The position numbers and the translations under genes were made by a program. A stretch of DNA of 42,500 nt from contig WPIO01000024.1 in NCBI GenBank assembly GCA_009760855.2, positions 30,001 through 72,500 of the forward strand. Direction: 5' to 3'. The notes beneath the pieces were generated by a model, which searched no databases, was not told where the DNA came from, and saw nothing but the letters and a program-made list of their open reading frames with translations. Shown piece after piece: positions 33,598-42,500 of the stretch (position 1 is the first letter of the stretch; every line of letters begins with the position of its first letter). The DNA is from Cristatella mucedo (Eukaryota; Bryozoa; Phylactolaemata; Cristatellidae).

Positions 33598-33798
33598 CGA
33601 CGCTCCGGAGCTTACGGAAAATGCCGGCATCGATTGCGCAAGCGAGCCACGCATTCCGGGGGTTCCCCTGCTCGACGACGACGACGACGCGAAGTCGTCA
33701 AGCGAAGACGCCGAAGCGCGAGCTGCGTGGGTGGGGCGCGCCTCTGCACTTGTGCCGCGTGCACTCGCAGCCGCCGCGCGAGCCGCTAATGCCGCTAG
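33598..33798 (+). CDS. candidate exon 2 of plus-strand gene C, acidic
   Basis: Plus-strand frame of 201 bp, phase 2-2, from gttgagcag (AG at 33596-33597) to donor ctag|gtgcga (GT at 33799-33800), with an in-frame TAG just past the donor. The peptide has DAPELTENAGIDCASEPRIP, then VPLLDDDDDAKSSSEDAEA, then an Ala-rich helix-like end. Its start phase fits the 32734 end of the previous candidate. The acceptor lacks a strong pyrimidine tract, and a 124-codon minus-strand frame overlaps it, so strand choice rests on RNY codon bias. Confidence 0.3.
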
Positions 33799-34086
33799 GT
33801 GCGAGTAGCGACCGCTGACCGACCGACCGACCGCTCTCTGTCCCCGAAGGTCTGAACGAGAGCAGCAGTCGGACGTCACCGTCCCAATGTTGGCATCTTT
33901 TGTTGCGGAAGCAGGCTCGTTTCAAATGTCGCGAAATATATCTCCGTCTATGCACGTCCACAAATCCTTGTGGACGAAGTGGGTGTTGAGCAGGCAAGTT
34001 TTCCATAGCGTACCGTAAGGCTCAACTACGCGGCTTTCGGTTCGCAAACGGTAGCCAGCAGATGTCACCTAACTCATGCAACTCAG

Positions 34087-34193
34087 AGAAAGTCAGAAGC
34101 AAAGCTGAGTCTGGAGGGCAGTTGAGAGAGAGACTTCGTCTCACACAACAAAGAGGAAGTAGGAAGCGTAGCAGAGTCAGGAGAGCAGTTGAG
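34087..34193 (+). CDS. weak candidate exon, basic
   Basis: Plus-strand frame from catgcaactcag (AG at 34085-34086) to gttgag|gtagtg (GT at 34194-34195). 107 bp, phase 1 to 0. The peptide KVRSKAESGGQLRERLRL then QQRGSRKRSRVRRAVE is strongly basic, with a possible nuclear localisation stretch. Not phase-compatible with the 33598 candidate. Confidence 0.25.
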
Positions 34194-34199
34194 GTAGTG

Positions 34200-34540
34200 A
34201 GTAGCGCGGAAGTAGCGGCTCAGGACGGCTGGAAAGGATGTGCCACAGTCAGCAGCAGGAGAGTAGATGTCGTCGCTTAAGAATTGCGGAATTTCTTTTG
34301 ACAGTTCAAGAACCTGCAGAGCAAACGTTTCTGTCGCCAAAGTAGAGGTCTGTGAACGACAGAGCGGAACTGCTAAGAGCTAGACAACAAAGGAAAACTG
34401 CGATTGCAAACGGTTTGCAGCGACGCTGTCTCGCGTTTGACTTTCTCTCTCTCTCTCTGTCTCTCTTTTTTTCTCTGTCTTTCATTCGAGCAACGCTACC
34501 GCCGCCGCCGTCGCTGCTCGCTCACCACTCGCTGAGCTGA
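34200..34540. other. no recognisable feature apart from a short imperfect CT tract
   Basis: CT-rich segment at 34441-34485; otherwise short frames only. Confidence 0.35.
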
Positions 34541-34543
34541 GAG

Positions 34544-34583
34544 CTTAGGCCCCTGTATCCCCCCTCGCACTGGCCTACCTACC
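34544..34583. repeat. 40-bp segment duplicated exactly at 37581-37620
   Basis: Starts cttaggcccctgtatccc and ends ggcctacctacc; identical over 40 bp to 37581-37620, with unrelated flanks here. Confidence 0.95.
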
Positions 34584-34821
34584 AGCTCTGCGAGCTGAGA
34601 GCAAACCCATGAACGCCTCCGCTCCGCCGAGTCGCAATATTTATTGACGCCGGATGACCGACGCTCTTTATTCCCGACGAACGGCTTCAACGGCGCTTGT
34701 GCGCGTCAACGCCATCGGCGGCCACAACGACCGGGGTGAGTCGACGCGAACTTTGACCCGCCGCACGAGGCCAGCCGGTGAGCTAAAACGGCATAGGTTT
34801 GTTCATAGAGCCAGCTCGCGT

Positions 34822-34850
34822 CCTGCTGTGGGCATAACGCCCATAGCAGG
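34822..34850. repeat. 12-bp inverted repeat, 5-base loop
   Basis: Arms cctgctgtgggc and gcccatagcagg (one G.T-type mismatch), loop ataac. Confidence 0.8.
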
Positions 34851-34947
34851 CTATTAAACGTGGTCGCCGGCGCCTGTTTATATTTACGTTATATAAACAC
34901 ATTTCAATATATCTTTTTAGCTGATGACTTAGGATTTTTGGTGCAGT

Positions 34948-35052
34948 TCTCAGGGTTTTGAGTTGTTTTGGGTTTACATTTCAGGGTCTAGTGGTTAGTT
35001 TTGTGTTTCTTTTGGCTTAGAGTTTTTTGGGTTTAGGGTTTTTGGGTTTAAC
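34948..35052. repeat. T/G-rich telomere-like degenerate repeat
   Basis: Words such as gggtttagggtttttgggtt and ttttgggtttac recur without a fixed period. Confidence 0.6.
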
Positions 35053-35059
35053 GATTATT

Positions 35060-35740
35060 GTTAATGCTGTAGGGAAAAATCAAAGCATAAAAGATGAAGC
35101 AAAACGTGTCTATTTAACTTGAATACAAACAGACGCTGGCGACCGTGTCTAGCAGCCTGCTATGCGCTGCACTGTCTCACCGCACGAACGTGCCCGCCGG
35201 CTCTCTACGAACGAACGACGCCGTGTTAGCTGCGCCGCTGCTCGGCGAGTCGTTGCACTGAGCAGCGGCCGCTAGAGGGCGCCAAAGAGTCTGCAGCTGA
35301 AGTAGTTGCACTGCCGTCGTCTGCAGCCGCGCCCGCAGTAATGCGCAGACGATTCGTTGCCCATTCGTGAGTTCCGTGCTGTCGATAGTGTTGTTGGCCG
35401 AATTTCGGACGTCCAATCGGGGCTACCGTTAGGCTAGTTAACACCGACGGGTCTGTATACATTGCGTACACCTCGCGCCGCTACAGCAACCGCTGGGGTG
35501 GTGGTGGTGGTGGTGGTGAAGTTCGGACATAACAATCCGAATACAGCGAATTGCGAGCTAGGTCTGCCGGATTAACTGGTAGTGCTAGAGATAACTAGCA
35601 GTGCGAGAGCTCTTACCGGCGGGAACTGGACGCACCATAATCGGAGGTATGAAAAAGGTCTAAAAAGCCATCTGAAGCGACGGAGCGGTGCAGCTTCGTA
35701 CGTACTGTGCTTCGTGTTGGCCTTATGCGAGCCTCTTTCG
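35060..35740. other. no recognisable feature apart from (GGT)n
   Basis: A (GGT)n run lies at 35495-35518. Frames of 79-81 codons overlap on the minus strand with no splice support. Confidence 0.3.
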
Positions 35741-35746
35741 CTGTAG

Positions 35747-35883
35747 AATATGCAGCAGCCGCGCGTCAGGAAATGGATTCAAGAGCTGCTGCAGAGCGTC
35801 TGCAACGACGGCCATCTTCTTTAGTCGTGTCGCGTGCTTCGGCGCGCCAGCTGGCCAGATGTACCGGCTCTTCTTGTGCCGAG
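35747..35883 (+). CDS. candidate plus-strand exon
   Basis: Acceptor gcctctttcgctgtag (AG at 35745-35746) has a good pyrimidine tract. The phase-1 frame reads YAAAARQEMDSRAAAERLQR then SSLVVSRASARQLARCTG and meets donor gccgag|gtaact (GT at 35884-35885) in phase 0. A second donor at 36020 (ctccag|gtggat, phase 1) would extend it to 36019. Codons follow an RNY pattern, though a 125-codon minus-strand frame overlaps. It is phase-compatible with the candidate at 41950. Family not recognised. Confidence 0.33.
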
Positions 35884-36139
35884 GTAACTCGAAGGCGAAA
35901 GGCGGAGTGCAAAGTACCAGCGTGCCAGCCCTTTGTACCCGGTGAACCACACGGTGCAACCACCGGTCCGCAAAGCGTCGTAGCAAAGGGCAAAGGTTTG
36001 GACGGGTCACCAGCTCCAGGTGGATGACTATCAATTTTGATTGCAACAATCCTGACTTGGCATTACTTGCGAGTGACTCGACTGCAAGGTCAACTTGCAC
36101 AAGCTTTGCACATGCGTAGATCGATTGATGCCTGGTCGA

Positions 36140-36432
36140 CTCTCATTCTCTCTTCTTCTCTCTCTCTTCCTTTCTCTCCGTCTCACTCCGTGTCTCTCCC
36201 TCTCTCTTTCCCACGGTCTCTCTCTCCCTCTCTCTTTCTCTCTGCCTCTTTCTCTCTGTCTCTCCCTGTCTCTCTGCCTCTTTCCCTCTGCCTCTTTCTC
36301 TCTGTCTCTCTGTCTCCCTCCCCTCTCTCTCTCTCGCTCTCTCTCGCTCTCTCTCTCTCGCTCTCTTCCTGTCTCTCTCTATATCTCCCTGTCTCTCTTT
36401 GTATGTCTCCCTCTGTCTCTGTCTCTGAGAGT
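36140..36432. repeat. imperfect pyrimidine-rich (CT)n tract
   Basis: About 290 bp of ctctct with CCTG, GTCT and CGCT variants; frames here (SLSL and RERE) are not coding. Confidence 0.93.
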
Positions 36433-36439
36433 CTCTTTC

Positions 36440-37170
36440 AACTGGGGCGAGCATTTTGGGCCCAATTTATCGGAGCGCCAAGTCGACGCTCCAAGCACTC
36501 AATAGCTTGTCGTATACAATATCCCACTGACTCCGTCAGGGCTAAAAAAATCGAGTAATAAACGTTCGTTTTCATAAGCTGACTGGAAAGTGGGAGGCAA
36601 TGGATGGGACGAATTTCGGAGGACGCAGCACTTCTCCCGACCGGTCCTACTGGGACTTGCTGCACATACTTACGGCGGTCACGAGAGAGCATCGGGGCCA
36701 GCACAAGCGCGTGAAGTCGGCGAGCCGCGGTGACGCTGCGTAAGCTTTGACCATTTGACTGTTAAAGCGTAGATCAAGATTAGAGCTGGCTCAAACCGCC
36801 AGGCGTGCCACTTCGGAGGCAACGTACGGTTTCGCGAAACGACTGCTCGGCACGCTGACCTAGGTCAGCGCGGAGCCGCACGATGTCAGTTCACTTAAGC
36901 CTATCTAACTCACTTGATGACTTTTCGATAATGCTCTCGATGGGCTGTCTGTCTGTAGCTGGATAAGTTAAGACGACTCTCACACCTCCTTCTACGGAGA
37001 CGTTGGTTCAACTCCTGAGTATGTATGGCACGACACATTCTCAGTTCGCATCCGGTTTATGTTTAAAAGCTGCACTCTTTGTAAATCAAATAAAAATTCA
37101 GCCAAATTGCCCAGTCTTACGCAGAAGTATAAAGTTTAAGCTCCTGCACGAGCACACCACTAGCTGTCTC
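36440..37170. other. no recognisable feature
   Basis: Unique-looking sequence with short frames; no repeat family, exon or RNA gene defended. Confidence 0.35.
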
Positions 37171-37179
37171 ATGAAAAGT

Positions 37180-37640
37180 GCTTTAAACACACACTCCGAC
37201 GTTCGATTAGTATGTCAGGCGCTTCTTAATACGGATATAGATGTGCTTATCCCTACAGTACGTCTCACCGAAGTGGACTCAATCAACCGAGGTGTGATTA
37301 TTGGGCTTATCTAACTAAATGCTTTAATACAAACTTCAAGGTAAGGAGCCCGCCGTCGACCTTGCTTGGGGCGACCACTAGAACAAAGGCTGAGGGGCGT
37401 GTCGGCCACTGTAAGCCGCCCAACATTTCCGTGCCAGGCATCGGTCTAACGCATCGAACTTTGACCCCCTGCGCTAGTACTACGGGCGCCGTCATTCTCT
37501 TAGGTCATCGAAATCCTGAGCGCTGTTTTCCAAGTGCTGACATCTGGCTGCGAATCGACTTTAAGCGCCTGTCACTTACTCTTAGGCCCCTGTATCCCCC
37601 CTCGCACTGGCCTACCTACCTGAGATAGCTGCTCCTAAGC
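37180..37640 (+). pseudogene. degenerate L2-like LINE copy with large internal deletion
   Basis: In plus frames, DIDVL...T..LTEVDSIN at about 37237-37290 resembles the endonuclease region of L2/CR1 LINEs, and RIDFKRLSLTLRPLY at about 37551-37595 matches RIDFKVLSLTFRSL of the intact copy at 39253-40455. A one-base frame change after that leads into LALAYLPEI, the counterpart of APAYLSEI. The central reverse transcriptase is missing. The C-terminal match is convincing; the endonuclease match is weaker. Confidence 0.5.
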
Positions 37641-37725
37641 CCCCCCCCTCGAAGTAGCCTACCTAACTGACATAATTGCTCCTAAGCCCCCTCCCCCTAC
37701 CTGACATAATTGCTCCTAAGCCCCA
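37581..37725 (+). repeat. short minisatellite derived from LINE coding sequence
   Basis: Three diverged copies of a module containing cctacctaactgacataatt and gctcctaagcccc, starting within the LINE remnant. The first 40 bp are the segment also found at 34544. Confidence 0.75.
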
Positions 37726-37774
37726 TGCAATATGCTGAAAAGAAAACATGGCCAAATAATTTAGTGGTAACCTG

Positions 37775-39016
37775 CAGAATGCAAAAAGCATAATATGGTT
37801 AGAGATGACATACATAGTGTCAACACGTAAAATATGGTTTGTGGTAGCGTGCAACATCAGCACTAATGAGCGCACAAGTGACGAATCACAAGGACCAACT
37901 AAATGCCGCGATAAACAGGTGCGTTTTCAGCTATTGTCTTTAAATGTCATTATGTCAAGGGATGGCGTGACATTGGTCGGGAGAGTTCCAGGCGGAGAGA
38001 ATAGAAACTAAAGGTAAAGGTCTCTAAAAGATGTGAGAGAACGTATGAGACAACGCTAAACGCTTTGAGTCATAAAAGCAGGTGATACGACACCTAGCCT
38101 GGTAGGGGAATAGTTCTGACAAGTAGGCTGGAGCCAGCGAATGAGAGGATCTAAAAGTGACTGACAGAACCTTGAAGTCGAAACTGCTTGATTGGGAGCC
38201 AGTTCAGGTCGGCAAGTAGTGGCGTGCTGTGACAACTACGACGCTCACGACAGCCGAGCCTAGCTGCAGAGTTGTGCACCAATTGTAAGCGCCCGAAGGC
38301 ACAAGCCGGTAGACTAGCAAGCGGCGACTTACAGAAGTCGAGACGGCATGTCAAGAATGCATGGACCAACTTGGATTTAGTATCACTCTCTAAGCAAGCC
38401 CTAATTTTAGCAATATTATGTAGCTGCAGACTTGACTGTGGAGCTGATGCGGTCATCTAATGAAAGGTCACTTTGCAATAGTACATTTTTCGTGCAGATG
38501 CAACAGGAGATATGCTGACAGAGCCAATTTTGAACGTTAAGCTTTCCAATTTCTGCGTCACGCCTGGTTTGCTCATAACTAGTTAGCAAGTTTTATCGTC
38601 ATTTATTTCGAAAAAAGTTTGCCGCCATCCATGTGCAGATGTTAGCAATACATGTCGCAAGGGAGTTGAGAGAATTCGATGTGCTGGGCGGCTGGGAAGG
38701 ATCAAAGCAAAAGTAAGACTGCTCTCTCTTGCCGATATAAACCATTAAAAGAAGCGGACCCTGAGGTACACAGCACTCCATTGGTTCCTCAGACGATCTT
38801 TGTCCATTCACAGCACTCACAGCTCTAGAGTCTCCCACAGAGATAGGATCGGAGCAGTGCCAACAATGCTCGGGCGAGACAAGACGTGCTCGAGATGGAC
38901 GTGGTGATTAATTGTGTCAAACAAATGTTGAAAGATCAAGCAAAAAAAGCACGGATACTTTACCTACTAGGTCTGCATTCCTAAAAGGAAAGGTCGTTGT
39001 ACATCCGCGGCAATGC
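37775..39016 (-). pseudogene. old L2-like LINE copy, reverse transcriptase broken
   Basis: Collinear on the minus strand with the younger LINE at 39018-40588. Remnant frames at 38151-38456 (HNIAKIRACLESDTKSKLVH, PACAFGRLQLVHNSAARLGC) and 38599-38838 (NGQRSSEEPMECCVPQGP, then CFDPSQPPSTSNSLNSLATC) show the RT. Between VPQG and CFDPSQ the YADD catalytic segment is lost, and several frameshifts and stops are present. The LINE 3' terminus with the shared tail is also missing. It ends exactly where the tail of the younger copy begins, at caatgct (39011-39017). Confidence 0.85.
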
Positions 39017-39017
39017 T

Positions 39018-40588
39018 AATAATAATAATAATAATATTGCACTTGATAAAGCGCCCTCAGAGAACTTAATCTCTTTCTAGGCGCTTTACATTTGCTGCAA
39101 AGTGATACGCAATAGAATAGTAAGTAAAATCATGCTTGAAAAACAAACAAAATGAATAACATGGTTAGGGGTTACATGCACAGGGTCAGCATGCAAATGT
39201 GGTTAGTGGCAGCATGAACAGTGTCAGCACGCATAAGCACATCGAGGACGAATCACAAGGACCCACTAAATGCTGTCCTAAATAGGTATGTTTTTAAGTT
39301 TCTTTTAAATGTGGTCAGGTCAGGGGATGTTCTGATGCAGGTCGGGAGGGAGTTCCAGGCTGTGGGAGCATACGAGCTAAATGCACGGTCTCCAAAGGAT
39401 TTAAGGTTTGTACGAGGTATTTCTAGACTGTTGGATTCCGAAAAGCGAGTGGTACGATGCTTTGCCTGATGGGGTAGTATCTCTGAAAGATAGGCTGGAG
39501 CCATAGAATGAAGAGACCTAAAAGTGAGCGACAAAACCTTGAAGTCAATCCGTTGCTTGACTGGTAACCAGTGCAGGTCGGCGAGAAGTGGAGTAATGTG
39601 GCAACTGCGACGCTCACGGCAGACAAGCCTAGCTGCAGAGTTTTGCACCAGCTGCAATCGCCTGATCGCACATGCTGGTAGGCCAGTAAGCAGTGAGTTG
39701 CAGAAGTCGAGACGAGATGTCACGAATGCATGGACCAACTTGGACGTGGTATCCTTATCTAAACAAGCCCTAATTTTAGCAATGTTATGAAGCTGAAAAT
39801 AGGCTGATTTGACTGTGGAGCTGATGTGGTCGTCTAACGAGAGGTCGCTTTGGAATATGACACCTAGATTTCGAGCTGATGCAACTGGAGATATGCTGGC
39901 AGAGCCAATTTTGAAAGTCAGCCTTTCCAATTTCTGAATAACACTAGGTTTGCCCATAACTAGTAAGTTAGTTTTATCATCGTTTAGTTTTAGAAAATTT
40001 GCTGCCATCCATGATCGGATGTCATCAATGCATGCAGCAAGTGAGTTGAGAGAATTTGAGGTGCTCGAAGGCTGGGAGGGATCAAAGCAAAGGTACAACT
40101 GAGTGTCATCCGCATAGAAGTGAAAGCCTAGATTGTGCTTGGCAATCACATCAGCGAGAGGGAGAGTATAGACGGTGAAAAGGACCGGACCTAGCACAGA
40201 GCCCTGAGGTACTCCATATTTTAGAGGTACTTCAGATGATCTTTGTCCATTCACATCAACACTCTGGAGTCTCCCACTGAGATAGGACCTGAACCACTGC
40301 AGAGCAGTGCCAGTGATGCCCAGGCGAGATGAGAGGCGCTCTAGAAGTACTTTGTGATCGATGGTATCAAAAGCTGCCGAAAGATCGAGCAAAACAAGAA
40401 GAGACACTCTACCCATGTCTGCATTCCTAAGTAGGTCGTTGTATACCCGAAGCAATGCTGACTCTGTAGCGTGATTAGGTAAAAAACCGACTGGAACTTA
40501 CTTGCTAGGTTTGAAGTTTCCATATTAGAGTTCAGATGGTCTTCCACAATTATGTCAAATGTCGTTGATAGGAACGATCGAAAAGATT
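39018..40588 (-). mobile_element. young L2-like LINE, 5'-truncated
   Basis: On the minus strand: partial reverse transcriptase ORF, a 3' UTR of about 215 bp, the shared gcgcctagaaagagattaag tail, and (ATT)n at 39018-39036. Truncated 5' near 40588, so the endonuclease and any first ORF are absent. The long open frame and near-identity to the copies at 356 and 31563 indicate recent activity of this family. It abuts the older copy at 37775-39016. Confidence 0.92.
39253..40455 (-). CDS. LINE reverse transcriptase, partial, L2/CR1 type
   Basis: 400 codons without a stop. RT landmarks in order: LLDLSAAFDTIDHK (residues about 22-35), YGVPQGSVLGPVLF (80-93), FHFYADDTQLYL (111-122, with the catalytic YADD at 114-117), FLKLNDDKTNLLVMG (154-168). 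A typical C-terminal region follows, with HWLPVKQRIDFKVLSLTFR and APAYLSEI. This would copy LINE RNA at the target site and probably also SINE RNA sharing the tail. The first Met is internal: homology continues upstream in another frame (IVEDHLNSNMETSNLASKFQ, about 40490-40555), separated by an apparent one-base deletion near 40482. The element therefore cannot make a complete enzyme. Confidence 0.9.
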   Translation of the reverse strand: MLRVYNDLLRNADMGRVSLLVLLDLSAAFDTIDHKVLLERLSSRLGITGTALQWFRSYLSGRLQSVDVNGQRSSEVPLKYGVPQGSVLGPVLFTVYTLPLADVIAKHNLGFHFYADDTQLYLCFDPSQPSSTSNSLNSLAACIDDIRSWMAANFLKLNDDKTNLLVMGKPSVIQKLERLTFKIGSASISPVASARNLGVIFQSDLSLDDHISSTVKSAYFQLHNIAKIRACLDKDTTSKLVHAFVTSRLDFCNSLLTGLPACAIRRLQLVQNSAARLVCRERRSCHITPLLADLHWLPVKQRIDFKVLSLTFRSLHSMAPAYLSEILPHQAKHRTTRFSESNSLEIPRTNLKSFGDRAFSSYAPTAWNSLPTCIRTSPDLTTFKRNLKTYLFRTAFSGSL

Positions 40589-40592
40589 AGAT

Positions 40593-40800
40593 GACTTATC
40601 TGAGATTTCTCCCTCGCACCGGCGAAGGTATCTGAGATTCCTCGCTCGCACCGGCTTACCTATCTGAGACGCCTGCCTCGCACTGGCTTACCTATCTGGA
40701 ATGCTCCCTTCGCACTGGCTTACCTATCTGGGACTCCTTCCTCGCACCGGCTTACCTATCTGAGACGCCTGCCTCGCACCTGCTTACCCCTCTCTGAGGT
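40593..40800 (+). repeat. 32-bp minisatellite, about six units
   Basis: Unit based on cttacctatctgagacgcct plus gcctcgcaccgg. Units start at about 40595, 40627, 40658, 40690, 40722 and 40754 with moderate divergence. One frame of the unit reads APAYLSET, matching the LINE APAYLSEI motif with different codons. The array ends in ggtaattgctcctgggc, resembling the array at 37581-37725. Confidence 0.85.
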
Positions 40801-40809
40801 AATTGCTCC

Positions 40810-41110
40810 TGGGCGCCCTTTGCTCTTCCCACTCCTCTGACTTGGACCGTTTAGATGTCCTATTTAGGTGTACCAATAAAAAACAACCTCAAATCTTTCG
40901 GAGATCTTGTCTACAGTATGTATAAGCATAAAGCTTGAATCTGTCGACAGGCTCACATCACGACATCCCCTGATAGGTAAAGCTGAGCTAAAAATCCTTG
41001 CGTGCTCAAACAGAAGCGTCTTCTTCGTGCCGCGTGAGTCATGTTAAATGTGCCGTCGCGTGCAGCAATCGTGTACGCTATTTTCACTAATGCGGCTGTT
41101 TGAACTCCGT
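40810..41110. other. no recognisable feature
   Basis: Short frames only, no repeat recognised. Confidence 0.35.
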
Positions 41111-41114
41111 TACA

Positions 41115-41180
41115 GTGTATCGAGAGCCTAGAAGACATATTATTCTCTTAGAGCGCAATACAAATGCATTAACATTATAA
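41115..41180 (+). mobile_element. diverged LINE/SINE 3' tail remnant
   Basis: gagcctagaagacatattat then tctcttagagcgcaatacaa and an AT-rich end follow the pattern of the shared 3' tail on the plus strand. Confidence 0.5.
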
Positions 41181-41189
41181 TAGCCTACT

Positions 41190-41940
41190 TGTGTAGAAAT
41201 ATGTCCATGCACTGTTGCAATGCCCCAACGAGCATAGGTAGGAAGCAGCTTTGAGGGCTCTCCTCTTAGCTCACAAACCCGATTTAATTTTCAGTGCTAA
41301 TAAATGATACCTGAGTAGATGAGTCTGATTCTTAAAAGCGTCCACAACCATACAGTTTCAGCGAACGCGGAAAATTATCGCACCCTATTTTCTTAAGGGT
41401 AGGCGGTAGGACAAAGATTGGTGAACATACATGCGAAAGCACGTGCACACGAATAAAAGCACAGATGCGCCCATAGAGGCAATCAGATTCGACAAATTTC
41501 TTGGTAGAGTAGCGGTCAAGACATTACTACAGCAGAGCCCAGATCGTGAGCCAGCTCTGAGGCCTGCAACGGCAGCAAATGGTTTAACCAATTCTAACCA
41601 TGCGACTACACTATATTAGCTGTATGCACGACTTCAATATTTTCTCTTCAGTGTGATGACATTTATATTATTTTATGGGCTAAAACTAAGTCTTACATTT
41701 AAATAGCCCCATGTCATCATGCTGTGTGCTTTCCCAATCAAGAACTTGCATTATGACTTCCTGCTAACCATTTTCAACGAAGCTCGAGTTTCCGAAGCAA
41801 ATTAGTATTTGCTGGTTACTCTCCCCCTTGTGACATTGGTGGAGGTGAATGCAGCCGCTAGGCTCGGATTTATTCCACTCCACTAGAGACTAACATTTTT
41901 TGCTGTACCAACAGTAGCTTGTTGGCACGATCGTTCGCTA
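41190..41940. other. no recognisable feature
   Basis: AT-rich unique-looking sequence leading to the acceptor at 41949; would be intron if the following exon is real. Confidence 0.35.
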
Positions 41941-41949
41941 CCATTGCAG

Positions 41950-42097
41950 GAGATCATTCCCAATCGCGACGCGACGACCCAATCGAGCTGCGATAGCTTG
42001 GCGCCTCGGCTTCTCCACGAATGGGTTTCCGGACGTCTCGAGCGTAGGTCGAAGCCACCAGCGCCGCACGTGGCCCTCACCTCAGTGAACGCGCATA
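41950..42097 (+). CDS. candidate plus-strand exon
   Basis: Acceptor cgttcgctaccattgcag (AG at 41948-41949) and donor gcgcata|gtaagc (GT at 42098-42099) are both close to consensus. The 148-bp frame is phase 0 to 1 and reads EIIPNRDATTQSSCDSLAPR, then LLHEWVSGRLERRSKPPAPH, then VALTSVNAH. If the donor is not used, the frame ends at TAG (42199-42201), giving an 83-residue terminal exon rich in Arg/Ser. Composition is protein-like; family not recognised. The phase-0 start fits the 35883 end of the candidate at 35747. Confidence 0.42.
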
Positions 42098-42201
42098 GTA
42101 AGCCTAAGCGGAGCTCCTCTGGCGCACGTTCGACGTACAGACGAATCTCTGACGCATACACGCTGCACAAGCGTTCGCGTTTGTGGCGGTGCTCGCGCTA
42201 G

Positions 42202-42500
42202 CGAGTTGCTTGGCTACGAAAAGGTAAAAAGGACGTAAACGCAGCGGGCGAATAGCGAGGCAATTAGGGTTGGTCTGGCCACCGCATGACATTGCCTCAG
42301 TTTTCCGGAAAACCCAAAGGTGTCTAATGCAACAAGCATCCCGACTTTGAGCTACATTAAGTGGTCACGTGTTCCACCACCACGCGCCTCGTCAACGGCT
42401 GCTGCGACGCTGAGCAGCGCGCCTGCCCCCGTCGGCGAGCCTCGGGCCTAGCTGCTGCAAGAAAGCCGCCGACGATTTGATGGGCGGAGTAAGGAAGAGA
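42202..42500. other. no recognisable feature
   Basis: GC-richer sequence to the window end with only short frames. Confidence 0.35.

Overview
This is a stretch of animal (metazoan) nuclear DNA, not bacterial, organellar or viral. The grounds are: a family of tRNA-derived SINEs; L2/CR1-type LINE copies with a conserved YADD reverse transcriptase; a short hAT element of the SPIN (Space Invader) type; very long dinucleotide and tetranucleotide arrays; and several open segments bounded by plausible GT/AG splice sites. I cannot name the species. No long single-exon host gene is present. Nearly all long open frames arise because (CT)n, (AT)n, (ATCT)n or CpG-rich repeats contain no stop codons.

Layout. 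Positions 1-20 kb are rich in CAG/CTG triplets and GA/CT arrays. Two sets of minus-strand exon candidates lie here. One is three consecutive exons (2556-2720, 2229-2483, 21-275), all of symmetric phase 1. The other is a possible 5' gene end: ATG in a strong context at 19887, with exons 19872-19887, 19130-19256 and 18612-18660 whose phases agree. SINEs sit at 3574, 5774, 10131, 13111, 14096(-), 15519(-) and about 18905. From 20 to 36 kb the DNA becomes strongly CpG-rich. This part holds a 10-bp GCGCGATCGA array, a 51/63-bp minisatellite, a 38-bp perfect palindrome, a pair of mirrored hairpins, a 646-bp pyrimidine tract and the SPIN element. Plus-strand exon candidates (32395, 33598, 34087, 35747, 41950) suggest transcription in the opposite direction from the 0-20 kb part, so the CpG-rich centre may be a shared regulatory zone. 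Positions 37-41 kb are LINE-dominated: a degenerate plus-strand copy, an old minus-strand copy that has lost its YADD region, and a young 5'-truncated copy with a 400-codon open reverse transcriptase. Minisatellite arrays of related sequence lie on both sides of the LINE pair.

How the repeats relate. The SINE 3' end and the LINE 3' end share a core of about 45-50 bp, so the LINE is the probable source of the enzyme that mobilises the SINE. Three SINE copies run directly into (AT)n arrays, and a second SINE type runs into (GA)n, so SINE tails appear to have seeded microsatellites. All gene models are read by eye from frames and splice motifs and need transcript support.
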